Positions 8,566 to 16,461 are shown, counted from the first letter of the stretch. The stretch: 64,000 nt of DNA from Tenacibaculum singaporense (GCF_003867015.1 NZ_CP032548.1:863501-927500); one strand, 5' to 3'. Notes: generated by a model from the letters alone, not told the origin. Numbers and translations are program-made.

Positions 8566-9045
8566 ATGGCAAGTTTGAAAAAAGTATTACGAAAAAAGAA
8601 ATACATTAAAATAAAACTCAAAAAAATGGTAACAAATCATTTAGAGTTAGATGCGGAGATAAATGGTGTTAAAGGAAGGTTTATTTTAGATACAGGGGCT
8701 TCTAATTCGTGTGTTGGATTAGATTTAATAGAGCGTTTCAAGCTTATTTCTGAAGAAAGTGAAGTAAAAGCTGCAGGAGCAGGAGCGACGGATATGGAAA
8801 CACATAAATCAGGAAACAATTCTCTTAAAATAGGAAAGTGGAAAAATGATTCATGTGATTTAGTATTGTTTGACTTAACGCATGTAAATACAGCTTTAAA
8901 GCAACACGATGCTGATGAGGTAGACGGAATTATAGGAGCAGATATTTTAGAGGAAGGAAAAGCCTTTATTGATTATAACAAGAGAGCATTGTATTTAAAG
9001 AAGCTTAAAAAGAAAAAAGTTAGAAAATTAAAAGTTCCATTTTAG
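8566..9045 (+). CDS. Retropepsin-like aspartic protease (clan AA)
   Basis: A 159-residue single-domain aspartic protease-like protein. The catalytic-type motif LDTGASNSC lies at about residues 41-49, preceded by a beta-strand segment (LELDAEINGVKGRFI), and a late VDGIIGADIL segment matches the second conserved element of retropepsin folds. Such proteins would act as dimers. There is no signal peptide, and both termini are very lysine-rich, which suggests a cytoplasmic or nucleic-acid-associated protein. Start chosen at 8566; an upstream codon at 8506 would overlap tatD. Its substrate is unknown. Confidence 0.82.
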   Translation: MASLKKVLRKKKYIKIKLKKMVTNHLELDAEINGVKGRFILDTGASNSCVGLDLIERFKLISEESEVKAAGAGATDMETHKSGNNSLKIGKWKNDSCDLVLFDLTHVNTALKQHDADEVDGIIGADILEEGKAFIDYNKRALYLKKLKKKKVRKLKVPF

Positions 9046-9050
9046 AACAT

Positions 9051-9087
9051 AAAAAATCCGTAAGACACGTCTTACAGATTTTTTTAT
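9051..9087. terminator. Bidirectional terminator
   Basis: A run of A, then ATCcGTAAGAC, a two-base loop, GTCTTACaGAT and a run of T. The stem is flanked by A and T tracts, so it can end both the protease transcript (plus) and the aminotransferase transcript (minus). Confidence 0.88.
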
Positions 9088-9106
9088 ACTTAATAGTTTA
9101 AGTTAG

Positions 9107-10294
9107 TTAACTTAAAACTTCTTTAATTCTCTTAATTGCCTCACGTAATTGTAATTCAGAAGCGGCATACGATAAACGAACACAGTTTGGTGCACCAAAA
9201 GCTTCACCAGTTACTGTAGCCACATTTGCTTTCTCTAATAATAACATAGAAAAATCATTAGCATTCTTTATCTCTTTTCCTTGGATTGTTTTTCCGAAGA
9301 AATCAGAAATGTCAGGGAATACATAAAAAGCACCTTCAGGTACGTTTAATTTAAATCCTTCAATTTCTCCTAATAATTCTAATACTAAATCTCTACGGTT
9401 TTTAAACTCATCTACCATGTATTGTACTTTTTCTGGTGATGCTTTTACTGCGGTAATTGCAGCACGTTGAGCGATACAGTTGGTTCCTGAAGTAATTTGA
9501 CCTTGCATTTTTGTACATGCTTTAGCAATCCATTCAGGAGCTCCGATATAACCGATTCTCCATCCTGTCATTGCAAAAGCTTTCGCTAAACCGTTCACAG
9601 TAATGGTACGATCGTACATACTTTCAATAGCAGCAAAACTAAACGGTTTTGTTCCGTAGTTAATGTGCTCATATATTTCGTCAGATAAAATATAAATATC
9701 TAGATGCTTTTCTAATACTTTAGCCAGTGCTCTGTATTCTTCCTCGCTATAAATTGTTCCACTTGGGTTGTTTGGCGAGTTAAAGAAAATCATTTTTGTT
9801 TTTGGCGAAATAGCAGCTTCTAATTGTTCTGGAGTGATTTTGAAATCATTTTCAATAGAAGAAGGAATTTCGGTAAACTTAGCCTCACACAAAGTTGCAA
9901 TTGCAGAATAACTTACCCAATATGGAGCTGGTAATAATACTTCATCACCAGGGTTTAATAATACCTGAGCTACGTTAGCAATAGATTGTTTTGCTCCTGT
10001 AGAAACAACTACTTGGTTTGGAGCATATGTTAAGTTATTATCACGTTTAAACTTCTCGCAAATAGCTTCTTTTAACTCTACATATCCGTCAACTGGAGTG
10101 TATGAGTTGTAGTCTTGATTAATAGCTTCAATAGCAGCATCTTTAATAAAATCAGGAGTGTTAAAATCTGGTTCTCCTAAACTTAAACTAATGATGTCTT
10201 TACCTTCAGCTTTTAATTCTCTTGCTTTAGCAGCCATTGCTAAAGTTTGCGATACTGGTAAACTTTGAATTCTGTTTGATAATGCGTTTGACAT
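9107..10294 (-). CDS. Pyridoxal phosphate-dependent class I aminotransferase (aspartate aminotransferase-like)
   Basis: A 395-residue fold-type I aminotransferase of the aspartate/aromatic family, likely moving the amino group between aspartate and 2-oxoglutarate. Seen motifs: SLGEPDFNTP near the N-terminus, NSPNNPSGTIYSEEEY, SDEIYEHINYG, the PLP-lysine region TVNGLAKAFAMTGWRIGYIGAP, and a late NCVRLSYA with the substrate carboxylate Arg. It follows the desaturase gene by 24 bases on the same strand. The exact amino acid substrate cannot be set from sequence alone. Confidence 0.92.
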   Translation of the reverse strand: MSNALSNRIQSLPVSQTLAMAAKARELKAEGKDIISLSLGEPDFNTPDFIKDAAIEAINQDYNSYTPVDGYVELKEAICEKFKRDNNLTYAPNQVVVSTGAKQSIANVAQVLLNPGDEVLLPAPYWVSYSAIATLCEAKFTEIPSSIENDFKITPEQLEAAISPKTKMIFFNSPNNPSGTIYSEEEYRALAKVLEKHLDIYILSDEIYEHINYGTKPFSFAAIESMYDRTITVNGLAKAFAMTGWRIGYIGAPEWIAKACTKMQGQITSGTNCIAQRAAITAVKASPEKVQYMVDEFKNRRDLVLELLGEIEGFKLNVPEGAFYVFPDISDFFGKTIQGKEIKNANDFSMLLLEKANVATVTGEAFGAPNCVRLSYAASELQLREAIKRIKEVLS

Positions 10295-10318
10295 TGTGTT
10301 GTTATGTTGTATGTTGAT

Positions 10319-11410
10319 TTATGCTAATTGCGGTTTTTTCCCTAATTCAGCTAAGTGTCTAAAATGCTCAATAACTGCTTTACGTGTAGTTTTATACTCA
10401 TTATAAGGAAGGTTAAATTCCTTAGCAGTTTCTTTTACAATTTGAGCTAACTTATTATAGTGAATATGAGAAATATTTGGGAAAATGTGGTGCTCTACTT
10501 GGTGATTTAATCCACCTGTGTAAAAGTTGATAAACCAATTTTTAGGAGCAAAATTTGCTGTAGTATATAATTGGTGAATAGCCCAAGTGTTTTTCATATT
10601 ACCATCTTCATCTGGTAAAGGAGTTTCTGTTTTAGGAACAATGTGTGCTAATTGGAAAACCACACTTAAAATAATTCCCGCAGTATAGTGCATCACAAAA
10701 AAACCGATTAATACTTTCCACCAAGCAACATTCATTACTGCAATTGGTAATACAATCCAAAGTGAATAATAAATAACTTTAGAAACTACTAGTTTCGTCC
10801 ATTCTTTAGCTGGATTTGGAAATTCTCCATAGGATAACTTACGCTTTAAGTAACTGTGCATTTGCTTAAAATCAGTAGTAATAGCCCAGTTAATAGTTAA
10901 CAATCCGTATAAAAAGATTGAATAATATTTTTGGAATTTATGAATCCATAACCATTGTGTGTGTTTTGAAAAACGGATAATTCTACCAGCATCCATATCT
11001 TCATCATGGTCTTGAATGTTTGTGTATGTATGGTGTAATACATTGTGTTGTACTTTCCAGTTATACACATTACCTGCTAAAATATAAATACTGCTTCCAA
11101 AAAGCTTATTTACCCATTTCTTACTAGAAAAAGATTCGTGGTTAGCATCGTGCATCACATTCATTCCTACTCCAGCCATTCCAATACCCATTACAATAGC
11201 AAGAGCTAATTTTATCCATTGCGACATATCAACAGTTAAAATTAATATGAACGGAACGATAAACGTAGCTAACATAATAATAGCTTTTGAATATAGTTTC
11301 CAGTTACCTGTACGCTTAATATTGTTTTCTTTAAAGTAAGTATTAACTCTTTTATTCAGAGTTCTAAAAAACTTGGCTTTGTCTATTCTTGAGAAGTTTA
11401 CTGTCTTCAT
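10319..11410 (-). CDS. Membrane fatty acid (acyl-CoA/acyl-lipid) desaturase
   Basis: A 363-residue integral membrane di-iron desaturase. The three histidine boxes are HDANH (87-91), HNVLHH (122-127) and HQVEHH (303-308). The Gln-containing third box is typical of front-end or linoleoyl-CoA-type desaturases. Hydrophobic segments lie near residues 44-60, 67-84, 105-115 and 210-240. No cytochrome b5 domain is present. It probably adjusts membrane fluidity. The regiospecificity is unknown. It is upstream of the aminotransferase and has its own promoter box. Confidence 0.93.
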   Translation of the reverse strand: MKTVNFSRIDKAKFFRTLNKRVNTYFKENNIKRTGNWKLYSKAIIMLATFIVPFILILTVDMSQWIKLALAIVMGIGMAGVGMNVMHDANHESFSSKKWVNKLFGSSIYILAGNVYNWKVQHNVLHHTYTNIQDHDEDMDAGRIIRFSKHTQWLWIHKFQKYYSIFLYGLLTINWAITTDFKQMHSYLKRKLSYGEFPNPAKEWTKLVVSKVIYYSLWIVLPIAVMNVAWWKVLIGFFVMHYTAGIILSVVFQLAHIVPKTETPLPDEDGNMKNTWAIHQLYTTANFAPKNWFINFYTGGLNHQVEHHIFPNISHIHYNKLAQIVKETAKEFNLPYNEYKTTRKAVIEHFRHLAELGKKPQLA

Positions 11411-11429
11411 TTGTTGTTTGTTTGTACCG

Positions 11430-11437
11430 CAAAAATA
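11430..11437 (-). promoter_or_regulatory. -7 promoter box of the desaturase gene
   Basis: On the minus strand this reads TATTTTTG, an exact TAnnTTTG match, 19 bases upstream of the desaturase ATG. Confidence 0.55.
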
Positions 11438-11528
11438 AACGTTTTTGGTTCACGGTTATTGCTAAAGCTTAACTTTTTAACTAGATTAATATCTTTTGCA
11501 GAAAAATTAACAATACCAATTAGTTTTT

Positions 11529-11536
11529 TATTTTTG
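11529..11536 (+). promoter_or_regulatory. -7 promoter box ahead of the rsmG leader
   Basis: TATTTTTG matches TAnnTTTG exactly. It implies transcription starting near 11543 and a leader of roughly 165 bases before rsmG, unusually long compared with the 10-30 bases inferred for several neighbouring genes. Confidence 0.5.
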
Positions 11537-11542
11537 CAACGA

Positions 11543-11708
11543 AAAAAATCACTTCATGGAATCCTCTATAGAGGAATTATTAAATAGACAGAGTCTGTTG
11601 TAATACCCAAAGAGAAGAAATTTTATAGTAGGTAGTATTTTGTACTGATTAATATGTCTTAATAGGTTACCTAAAAAAAGTAAGTGCTTAATTTAAATAT
11701 ACATTGGT
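11543..11708 (+). other. Structured leader of rsmG with a possible 15-residue ORF
   Basis: The span between the inferred transcription start and rsmG holds an ATG-TAA frame at 11556-11603 (MESSIEELLNRQSLL) and three short palindromes: CCTCTATAGAGG at 11563-11574, ACAGAGTCTGT at 11588-11598, and AGGTTACCT near 11665 followed by A residues. These could be a leader-peptide or small regulatory RNA element, or chance. No known riboswitch pattern was recognised. Confidence 0.3.
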
Positions 11709-12338
11709 TTGAAACTTGTAAAAAAATACTTTGACAATTTATCGGAAACACAATTAGAGCAATTTTCTAAGTTGCAAGAATTGTATGAAGACTGGAACTT
11801 AAAAATTAATGTAGTTTCTCGTAAAGATATTGATGAATTGTATTTACGTCACGTATTACATTCACTAGGAATTGCAAAGGTGATGGAGTTTAAAGCTGGA
11901 GCCAAAGTAATGGATGTAGGTACTGGAGGAGGTTTTCCAGGAATTCCGTTAGCTATTTTATTTCCTGAAACTCAATTTCATTTGGTAGATTCTATCGGTA
12001 AGAAGATTAAAGTAGTAAATGAAGTTGCTGAAGGTTTAGGTTTACAGAATGTAAAAACGACTCACGGACGTGTTGAAGAAGTTGATGATACGTACGATTT
12101 TATTGTAAGTAGAGCGGTAGCGCAAATGGAAACATTTCACCGTTGGGTGAAAAATAAAGTGCATAAAAAACAAAATCACGCACTTAAAAACGGAATTTTA
12201 TATTTAAAAGGTGGTGACCTTACGGAAGAACTTGCGAACTTCCCTAAAGCCACCATTTATGATTTACCTGACTTTTTTGAAGAAGATTTCTTCGAAACTA
12301 AAAAAGTGGTGCATTTACCAATGAAATATAAAGGCTAA
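11709..12338 (+). CDS. rsmG: 16S rRNA (guanine(527)-N(7))-methyltransferase RsmG
   Basis: A 209-residue SAM-dependent methyltransferase that modifies G527 (m7G) of 16S rRNA in the 30S subunit. The SAM-binding loop VMDVGTGGGFPGIPLAILFPE and the preceding family motif LKINVVSRKDIDELYLRHVLHSLGI are clear. The start is TTG at 11709 giving MKLVKKYF; no ATG lies in a suitable place. The 3' end overlaps the convergent ArsC-like gene by 4 bases. Confidence 0.95.
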   Translation: MKLVKKYFDNLSETQLEQFSKLQELYEDWNLKINVVSRKDIDELYLRHVLHSLGIAKVMEFKAGAKVMDVGTGGGFPGIPLAILFPETQFHLVDSIGKKIKVVNEVAEGLGLQNVKTTHGRVEEVDDTYDFIVSRAVAQMETFHRWVKNKVHKKQNHALKNGILYLKGGDLTEELANFPKATIYDLPDFFEEDFFETKKVVHLPMKYKG

Positions 12339-12961
12339 GCTTTTACAGTAGAAAATACATAGTGCATTTCAGCAGCAATTTGCAGGCTACGCTCTAGGTA
12401 TTTCTCTTTTTCTAATGGTGTACCATCATATAGTTTTGGATCTTCATAAGTAACGGGTACTCTTTTTTCAGCGCCAGCAATGAACGGACAACCTTCATCA
12501 GCTTGTGAACAAGTCATGATAGCACCAAAAGCAGACGTTGGATTAAAATCATTGTCATACTTTTTAGAAAAACCTATAATAGATGATGTGTTATCAGCAT
12601 ATTTTACCGCATATATAGGATTTGTTCCATCAGATAATTGTTGAATTTGAAATCCGTTATCAACTAAAGTAGTAACCACTGTTGCATTCATCGCTGTAGC
12701 TTCTGTACCACCAGAATACGTATTTACATTTGGTATTTGGTAGTGATACGCCATAGTTTGCGCCCATACTTGCGACAAGTGACTTCTTCTTGAGTTATGT
12801 GTACAAATAAAATTCAGGTTTATAAGTTCTTTATTATTTAATTTTTCCTGAATGTAATTTACAAGCGGTTGTAAAACTTGTTTTCGCTCTTCCGAAACAG
12901 TTGGTAAACTTGAAAGAGTTTGTTGTATTTCAGTAAATAGTGTTGAGGTTTGTGTTTTCAT
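12335..12961 (-). CDS. ArsC-like arsenate reductase / low-molecular-weight protein tyrosine phosphatase fold
   Basis: This 208-residue protein has the CX5R phosphatase loop CTHNSRRS, aligning with the CTGNSCRS loop of thioredoxin-coupled ArsC, and a later Cys pair in TCSQADEGCPFI with six residues between the cysteines, as in the pI258-type redox relay. It therefore probably reduces arsenate to arsenite. It is longer than classical ArsC (about 130 residues), with an N-terminal helical extension. The start at 12959-12961 leaves one base after the DUF6428 stop; a longer frame would overlap that gene. It is the last gene of the arsR operon. Confidence 0.85.
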   Translation of the reverse strand: MKTQTSTLFTEIQQTLSSLPTVSEERKQVLQPLVNYIQEKLNNKELINLNFICTHNSRRSHLSQVWAQTMAYHYQIPNVNTYSGGTEATAMNATVVTTLVDNGFQIQQLSDGTNPIYAVKYADNTSSIIGFSKKYDNDFNPTSAFGAIMTCSQADEGCPFIAGAEKRVPVTYEDPKLYDGTPLEKEKYLERSLQIAAEMHYVFSTVKA

Positions 12962-12962
12962 A

Positions 12963-13430
12963 TTAGCAGCATCCTGAGTTAGGTTCACAAGTAGTTTGTT
13001 TTTGTAAGTCAGATAGCTTTACTCTTGGTTTTTCTGTTGGAATTCCGCAGTTATCTTTCGCTAAACAATCTGTTTGTTTTGTAGTTAATAAGAAGTTGGT
13101 TCCGTCAAAATCTAATCCGTATTTACCAATAGTACTCCCTTGATACTCTACTTCAATTTCTAAATCAGGAATATTTAATACTTTTTCTGATAACTCAATA
13201 ATGTGAATTAACTTCTCTGGGTGTAATCTGTGATCATAATCATTGGCATTCCATAATTGAAAGTTTACGACTTCTTCATTTCTAACTGTTCCACCGCAAT
13301 CGATAAAGTTTTTAGTAACTTTTCCTACTTCTGTTACGTGAAAATGATTCGGAACTAAGCTACCGTCAGGTAATTGAAAAGCAATTGTTTTTAATGCGCT
13401 TAAATGTTGTTTGATTTCTGAGAGTTTCAT
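12963..13430 (-). CDS. DUF6428 family protein
   Basis: A 155-residue protein of a family commonly found in Bacteroidota arsenic operons; its biochemical role is not known to me. The start MKLSEIKQHL at 13428-13430 is preferred because the ArsR-type operator at 13447-13456 lies directly upstream and a longer frame would run through it. It contains LPNHFHVTEVG-like His residues (NHFHVTEVG), DYDHRLHPEKL, a Cys pair in QTDCLAKDNCGIP, and a C-terminal CEPNSGCC tail. The clustered Cys and His suggest metal or metalloid contact. It sits between arsR and the reductase gene. Confidence 0.8.
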   Translation of the reverse strand: MKLSEIKQHLSALKTIAFQLPDGSLVPNHFHVTEVGKVTKNFIDCGGTVRNEEVVNFQLWNANDYDHRLHPEKLIHIIELSEKVLNIPDLEIEVEYQGSTIGKYGLDFDGTNFLLTTKQTDCLAKDNCGIPTEKPRVKLSDLQKQTTCEPNSGCC

Positions 13431-13446
13431 GGTTATAGTATTTATT

Positions 13447-13461
13447 GTAATATTACGATTA
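13447..13461. promoter_or_regulatory. ArsR-type operator upstream of DUF6428
   Basis: GTAATATTAC is a perfect 10-bp palindrome followed by GATTA, 17 bases ahead of the DUF6428 start. The same core with one change, in the same orientation and spacing, precedes arsR at 13825-13834. Confidence 0.6.
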
Positions 13462-13477
13462 ATGTATTCAAATTTTT

Positions 13478-13807
13478 TTAGCAACAGTTTTGGTTATTTA
13501 TATCAAGGTTTAAAAAAGAAGAAAGTAAGGTTTTAATCTCTTTCCATGTTGATGGATTGATGCAATAGCAAACGCTAGTTCCTTCAATAGTCCCTTTAAT
13601 AATACCAACTTTTTTTAATTCTTTTAAATGTTGCGAAATAGTAGGTTGAGCCAAACCGATTTCATTTACTAAATCACCACACACACAAGAATTCAATTTA
13701 AATAAGTGTTTTATAATAGCAATACGAGCTGGGTGCCCTAACACTTTCGCAATCGTAGCTAATTGATTTTGCTCTTCAGTAAATATTTCTGATTTGGTTA
13801 ATCCCAT
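13478..13807 (-). CDS. arsR: ArsR/SmtB family metalloid-sensing repressor
   Basis: A 109-residue winged-helix repressor. The metalloid-binding motif CVCGDL is in the expected place at the start of the recognition-helix region, followed by LVNEIGLAQPTISQHLKELKKVGII, the helix-turn-helix. Further cysteines occur in SVCYCI and in the C-terminal NCC. By family knowledge it releases DNA on binding As(III)/Sb(III). The start at 13805-13807 (MGLTKSEIF) was chosen because the operator lies 18 bases upstream. It leads an operon with DUF6428 and the ArsC-like gene. Confidence 0.92.
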   Translation of the reverse strand: MGLTKSEIFTEEQNQLATIAKVLGHPARIAIIKHLFKLNSCVCGDLVNEIGLAQPTISQHLKELKKVGIIKGTIEGTSVCYCINPSTWKEIKTLLSSFLNLDINNQNCC

Positions 13808-13824
13808 TGATTTATTATTATATT

Positions 13825-13839
13825 GCAATATTACGATTA
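13825..13839. promoter_or_regulatory. ArsR-type operator upstream of arsR
   Basis: GCAATATTACGATTA repeats the site in front of DUF6428 with one mismatch over 15 bases and lies 18 bases ahead of the arsR ATG, consistent with autoregulation. Confidence 0.6.
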
Positions 13840-13885
13840 ATAAATAAAACACCAACTATTTTTAGTGTTATTTTTTATAAAAAGT

Positions 13886-15118
13886 TTAATACCAGCGTTT
13901 TTTCTTTTTTTTAGAAGCTTCTGATTTTCTTCCTTTTTTGTGTTTACTAATAGTGTTGGGTTGTTTTTTCTTCTTCGGTTTGGCTAACGGAAATGGATGG
14001 TCTTCTACAATTTTTATAGTTCTATCCATAAATTCTTGAATAGCTTTGATATAGGAAGTTTCATCTGCACTACATAACGAAAAGGCGATTCCAGATTTAC
14101 CTGCTCTACCAGTTCTTCCAATTCTATGCACATACGTTTCAGGAATGTTAGGTAAGTCAACATTAATTACCGCATCTACTTTACTAACGTCAATTCCACG
14201 AGCAGCAACATCGGTAGCAATTAAAATGTTGGCTTTGTTGTTTTTGAAGTCTTCTATGGCTTGGTTACGTAAGTTTTGAGATTTATCACCATGAACACTG
14301 GTTGCTTTATAGCCGTTTTTTTGAAGAGTTTTCTCCAATTTGTCAACTCCAAATTTGGTACGACGAAATATAATAATACGTCCTTTTATAGTATTGCGTA
14401 ATAAGTGCAAACACAAGTCAACCTTATGTTTTTTTGGTGTGTAATACAGTAGTTGACCAATGTTTTTAGAAGTAGTTTCCGTAGGTGAAATGTCTACTTT
14501 CTCAGGTTTGTACAACATTGATTTTGCTAAATCGTTCACCTTCTCTGGCATCGTTGCAGAAAATAGTAAGGTTTGTTTTTTACGCGGACACAATTCTTCA
14601 ATCTTTCTTACATCGTCAATAAAGCCCATGTCTAACATTAAATCAGCTTCATCTAAAACAAAAGTTTTTAGTTGACGAACATCAATACTACCTTGTTTGT
14701 GCAAGTCGATAAAACGACCTGGAGTAGCAATTAAAATATCAACACCTTTTACCAGTACATCTTTTTGAGGTTGTGTAGACATACCCCCATATATAACAGT
14801 ACTTCTTAAGTTAGTGTACTTACTATAGGTTTTAAAATTTTCTTCAATTTGAATGGCAAGTTCTCGGGTAGGGCTTATAATTAAAGCTTTGATCTTTTTG
14901 GCTCCTTTTTCAACATCAGCTTCTTTAGAAAGCTCTTGAATAATAGGTAATGCAAAAGCAGCAGTTTTACCAGTACCTGTTTGTGCAGCTACAATCACAT
15001 CTTTTTTATCGAGTACCAATGGAATTACTTCTTGTTGTACTAAAGTTGGTTTGTGATGCCTTTCTTCCGTAAGCGCTTTTAAGATAGATTTATTGAGTTG
15101 TAAGTCTGTAAACTGCAT
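13886..15118 (-). CDS. DEAD-box ATP-dependent RNA helicase
   Basis: A 410-residue DEAD-box helicase. Motif I AAQTGTGKT, Ia PTRELA, II DEAD, III SAT, and VI HRIGRTGRAG are all present in order, with a Q motif near FTDLQLNKSIL. After the second RecA domain comes a short, very basic tail (about residues 375-410, with runs of Lys), typical of the RhlE-like group that acts in ribosome assembly or RNA remodelling. The tail ends in RWY. A minus-strand -7 box at 15134-15141 gives a leader of about 10 bases. Confidence 0.94.
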   Translation of the reverse strand: MQFTDLQLNKSILKALTEERHHKPTLVQQEVIPLVLDKKDVIVAAQTGTGKTAAFALPIIQELSKEADVEKGAKKIKALIISPTRELAIQIEENFKTYSKYTNLRSTVIYGGMSTQPQKDVLVKGVDILIATPGRFIDLHKQGSIDVRQLKTFVLDEADLMLDMGFIDDVRKIEELCPRKKQTLLFSATMPEKVNDLAKSMLYKPEKVDISPTETTSKNIGQLLYYTPKKHKVDLCLHLLRNTIKGRIIIFRRTKFGVDKLEKTLQKNGYKATSVHGDKSQNLRNQAIEDFKNNKANILIATDVAARGIDVSKVDAVINVDLPNIPETYVHRIGRTGRAGKSGIAFSLCSADETSYIKAIQEFMDRTIKIVEDHPFPLAKPKKKKQPNTISKHKKGRKSEASKKKKKRWY

Positions 15119-15133
15119 TCAAATATTTTTTTG

Positions 15134-15141
15134 CAAAGGTA
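15134..15141 (-). promoter_or_regulatory. -7 promoter box of the DEAD-box helicase gene
   Basis: On the minus strand this reads TACCTTTG, an exact TAnnTTTG match 16 bases upstream of the ATG. Confidence 0.55.
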
Positions 15142-15221
15142 GGTCAAAACAGAGAATGAAAAATTTATTTTGTGGTATTTCAGAGGGCTAAATGAGCATG
15201 AACCAGTAGTTAAAAGCACTT

Positions 15222-15254
15222 TTTACACTTTTTTGACAATTGATTTACACTTTT
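15222..15254 (+). promoter_or_regulatory. Direct repeat upstream of the YceI-like gene
   Basis: TTTACACTTTT occurs at 15222-15232 and again at 15244-15254, 22 bases apart, about two helical turns. The second copy ends 15 bases before the -7 box TAGTTTTG at 15270-15277. The layout fits a dimeric activator site, but the factor is unknown. Confidence 0.4.
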
Positions 15255-15269
15255 AACGGAAGCTTGCGA

Positions 15270-15277
15270 TAGTTTTG
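15270..15277 (+). promoter_or_regulatory. -7 promoter box of the YceI-like gene
   Basis: TAGTTTTG is an exact TAnnTTTG match. Its position excludes the first in-frame ATG at 15275 as a start and favours 15302. Confidence 0.5.
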
Positions 15278-15301
15278 ATGAAAACTTTAAAAATGAATAG
15301 T

Positions 15302-15937
15302 ATGAAAACCATTAAAAATAGAATTTTGTTAGTTGGGGCATTGCTAACTATAGTTTTGGTAAGCGGATTTGCTAAAAGTACTTCAACAGTTACACCAAAA
15401 GAAATAAAAGAGGTAACCGAAGTTGTAAAAAACAAGACGATTAATATGTTTGTAACACACGGACATTGTAGTACACCGTTTGGAGGAGTTGTAGACGATT
15501 TAAAAGTAGATATTCCTGTGCGAATGGATGCTGGAAATCCGTTAGAAAACATGCGAATTTCTTTTGAAGTTGATCCAAACTCATTTAGAGCATGTAGAGG
15601 TGATGTGGCTGATTTAACCAAAAGAGTTAAAACTAAAGGAGTGTTTATTAGCGATAACAACGAAAAAATAAGGTTTAGAACTACGAATGTTTTTGTGATG
15701 GGAGTAGATTGGTATCAAATTAATGGAGTGATGTCTATTAAAGGAGTGGAAAGAGAAGTGAAGTTTTTTGCAACTGGAATTAGAAATTCATACGAAAGCA
15801 TGTCTAGCGAATTGGTATTACAAGGTCAAGTAAATTTACTGGATTGGGGTATTGATTATGATAAGCTAGTAAACGGACAATCGTTGGATGTTCCTACCAA
15901 ATGGTTGTATTTGAATATGAAAATTGATTTGTGTTAA
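15302..15937 (+). CDS. YceI-like exported protein
   Basis: A 211-residue exported protein. The preferred start at 15302 gives MKTIKNR followed by a hydrophobic stretch (ILLVGALLTIVLVSGF) and a probable cleavage near AKS. The rest has the look of a YceI-type lipocalin-like beta-barrel: MRISFEVDPNSFRACRGDV, VMSIKGVEREVKFFATG, and a late LLDWGIDY. YceI proteins bind isoprenoid-type lipids in the periplasm, but the resemblance here is moderate. Upstream ATGs at 15275 and 15293 are too close to or inside the promoter box. It has its own terminator. Confidence 0.65.
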   Translation: MKTIKNRILLVGALLTIVLVSGFAKSTSTVTPKEIKEVTEVVKNKTINMFVTHGHCSTPFGGVVDDLKVDIPVRMDAGNPLENMRISFEVDPNSFRACRGDVADLTKRVKTKGVFISDNNEKIRFRTTNVFVMGVDWYQINGVMSIKGVEREVKFFATGIRNSYESMSSELVLQGQVNLLDWGIDYDKLVNGQSLDVPTKWLYLNMKIDLC

Positions 15938-15948
15938 TTGAAAAAATA

Positions 15949-15989
15949 AAAAGCATACAATATTTAAAGAAATGTTGTATGCTTTTTTG
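15949..15989. terminator. Bidirectional terminator
   Basis: AAAAAGCATACAA and TTGTATGCTTTTTT pair across a loop of about 13 bases, with A and T tracts on both sides, between two convergent genes. Confidence 0.85.
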
Positions 15990-16032
15990 TTTAAGTCTTA
16001 TGTTGACTTTTTTAAAAGAGTAAAATTTCTTG

Positions 16033-16461
16033 TTAATATCTAATGGTTCTACCGGTTATGTTCTCATCATAATTTTCAATTAAGTCATCAGCTTTATCTT
16101 CATTTAATTTTCCGTTTTTATCTAGAACTTTCTTTTTTATTAGCCATAACAAATATTTTTTCCAAGACTTTTTTTGTTTTATCTCCAATGACTTTTTAAA
16201 ACCTAAAAACTTAATTTGAGTGTAATCGTCATCAAAATAACTAGATGTTTCATTATCATTTCTTTTAAAAAATAGAATTTCATCATCTGAATCTAAAGAA
16301 TAAAAATGGATTTGATAAACACCAAAATCCTCTCTTTCATATTTTAGAATTTCTTTTCCGTCTAATAATACTTTTCCTTTTTTTAGTTTAATTTTTTGAG
16401 CTAATGAGACTTGTGTAAAAGTAAATAATGCAATTAGCCCTAATAAAATTTTTAATTTCAT
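16033..16461 (-). CDS. Conserved hypothetical exported protein
   Basis: A 142-residue protein that I do not recognise. A signal peptide is clear (MKLKILLGLIALFTFTQVSLAQ, with cleavage after the final AQ likely), and the mature part is rich in Lys, Asp and Glu with short beta-type segments (GKVLLDGKEILKYERED, YQIHFYSLDSDDEILFFKR). The start at 16459-16461 places the basic residues next to the hydrophobic core; an ATG three codons earlier is also possible. It stands alone and shares a terminator with the convergent YceI-like gene. Confidence 0.7.
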   Translation of the reverse strand: MKLKILLGLIALFTFTQVSLAQKIKLKKGKVLLDGKEILKYEREDFGVYQIHFYSLDSDDEILFFKRNDNETSSYFDDDYTQIKFLGFKKSLEIKQKKSWKKYLLWLIKKKVLDKNGKLNEDKADDLIENYDENITGRTIRY

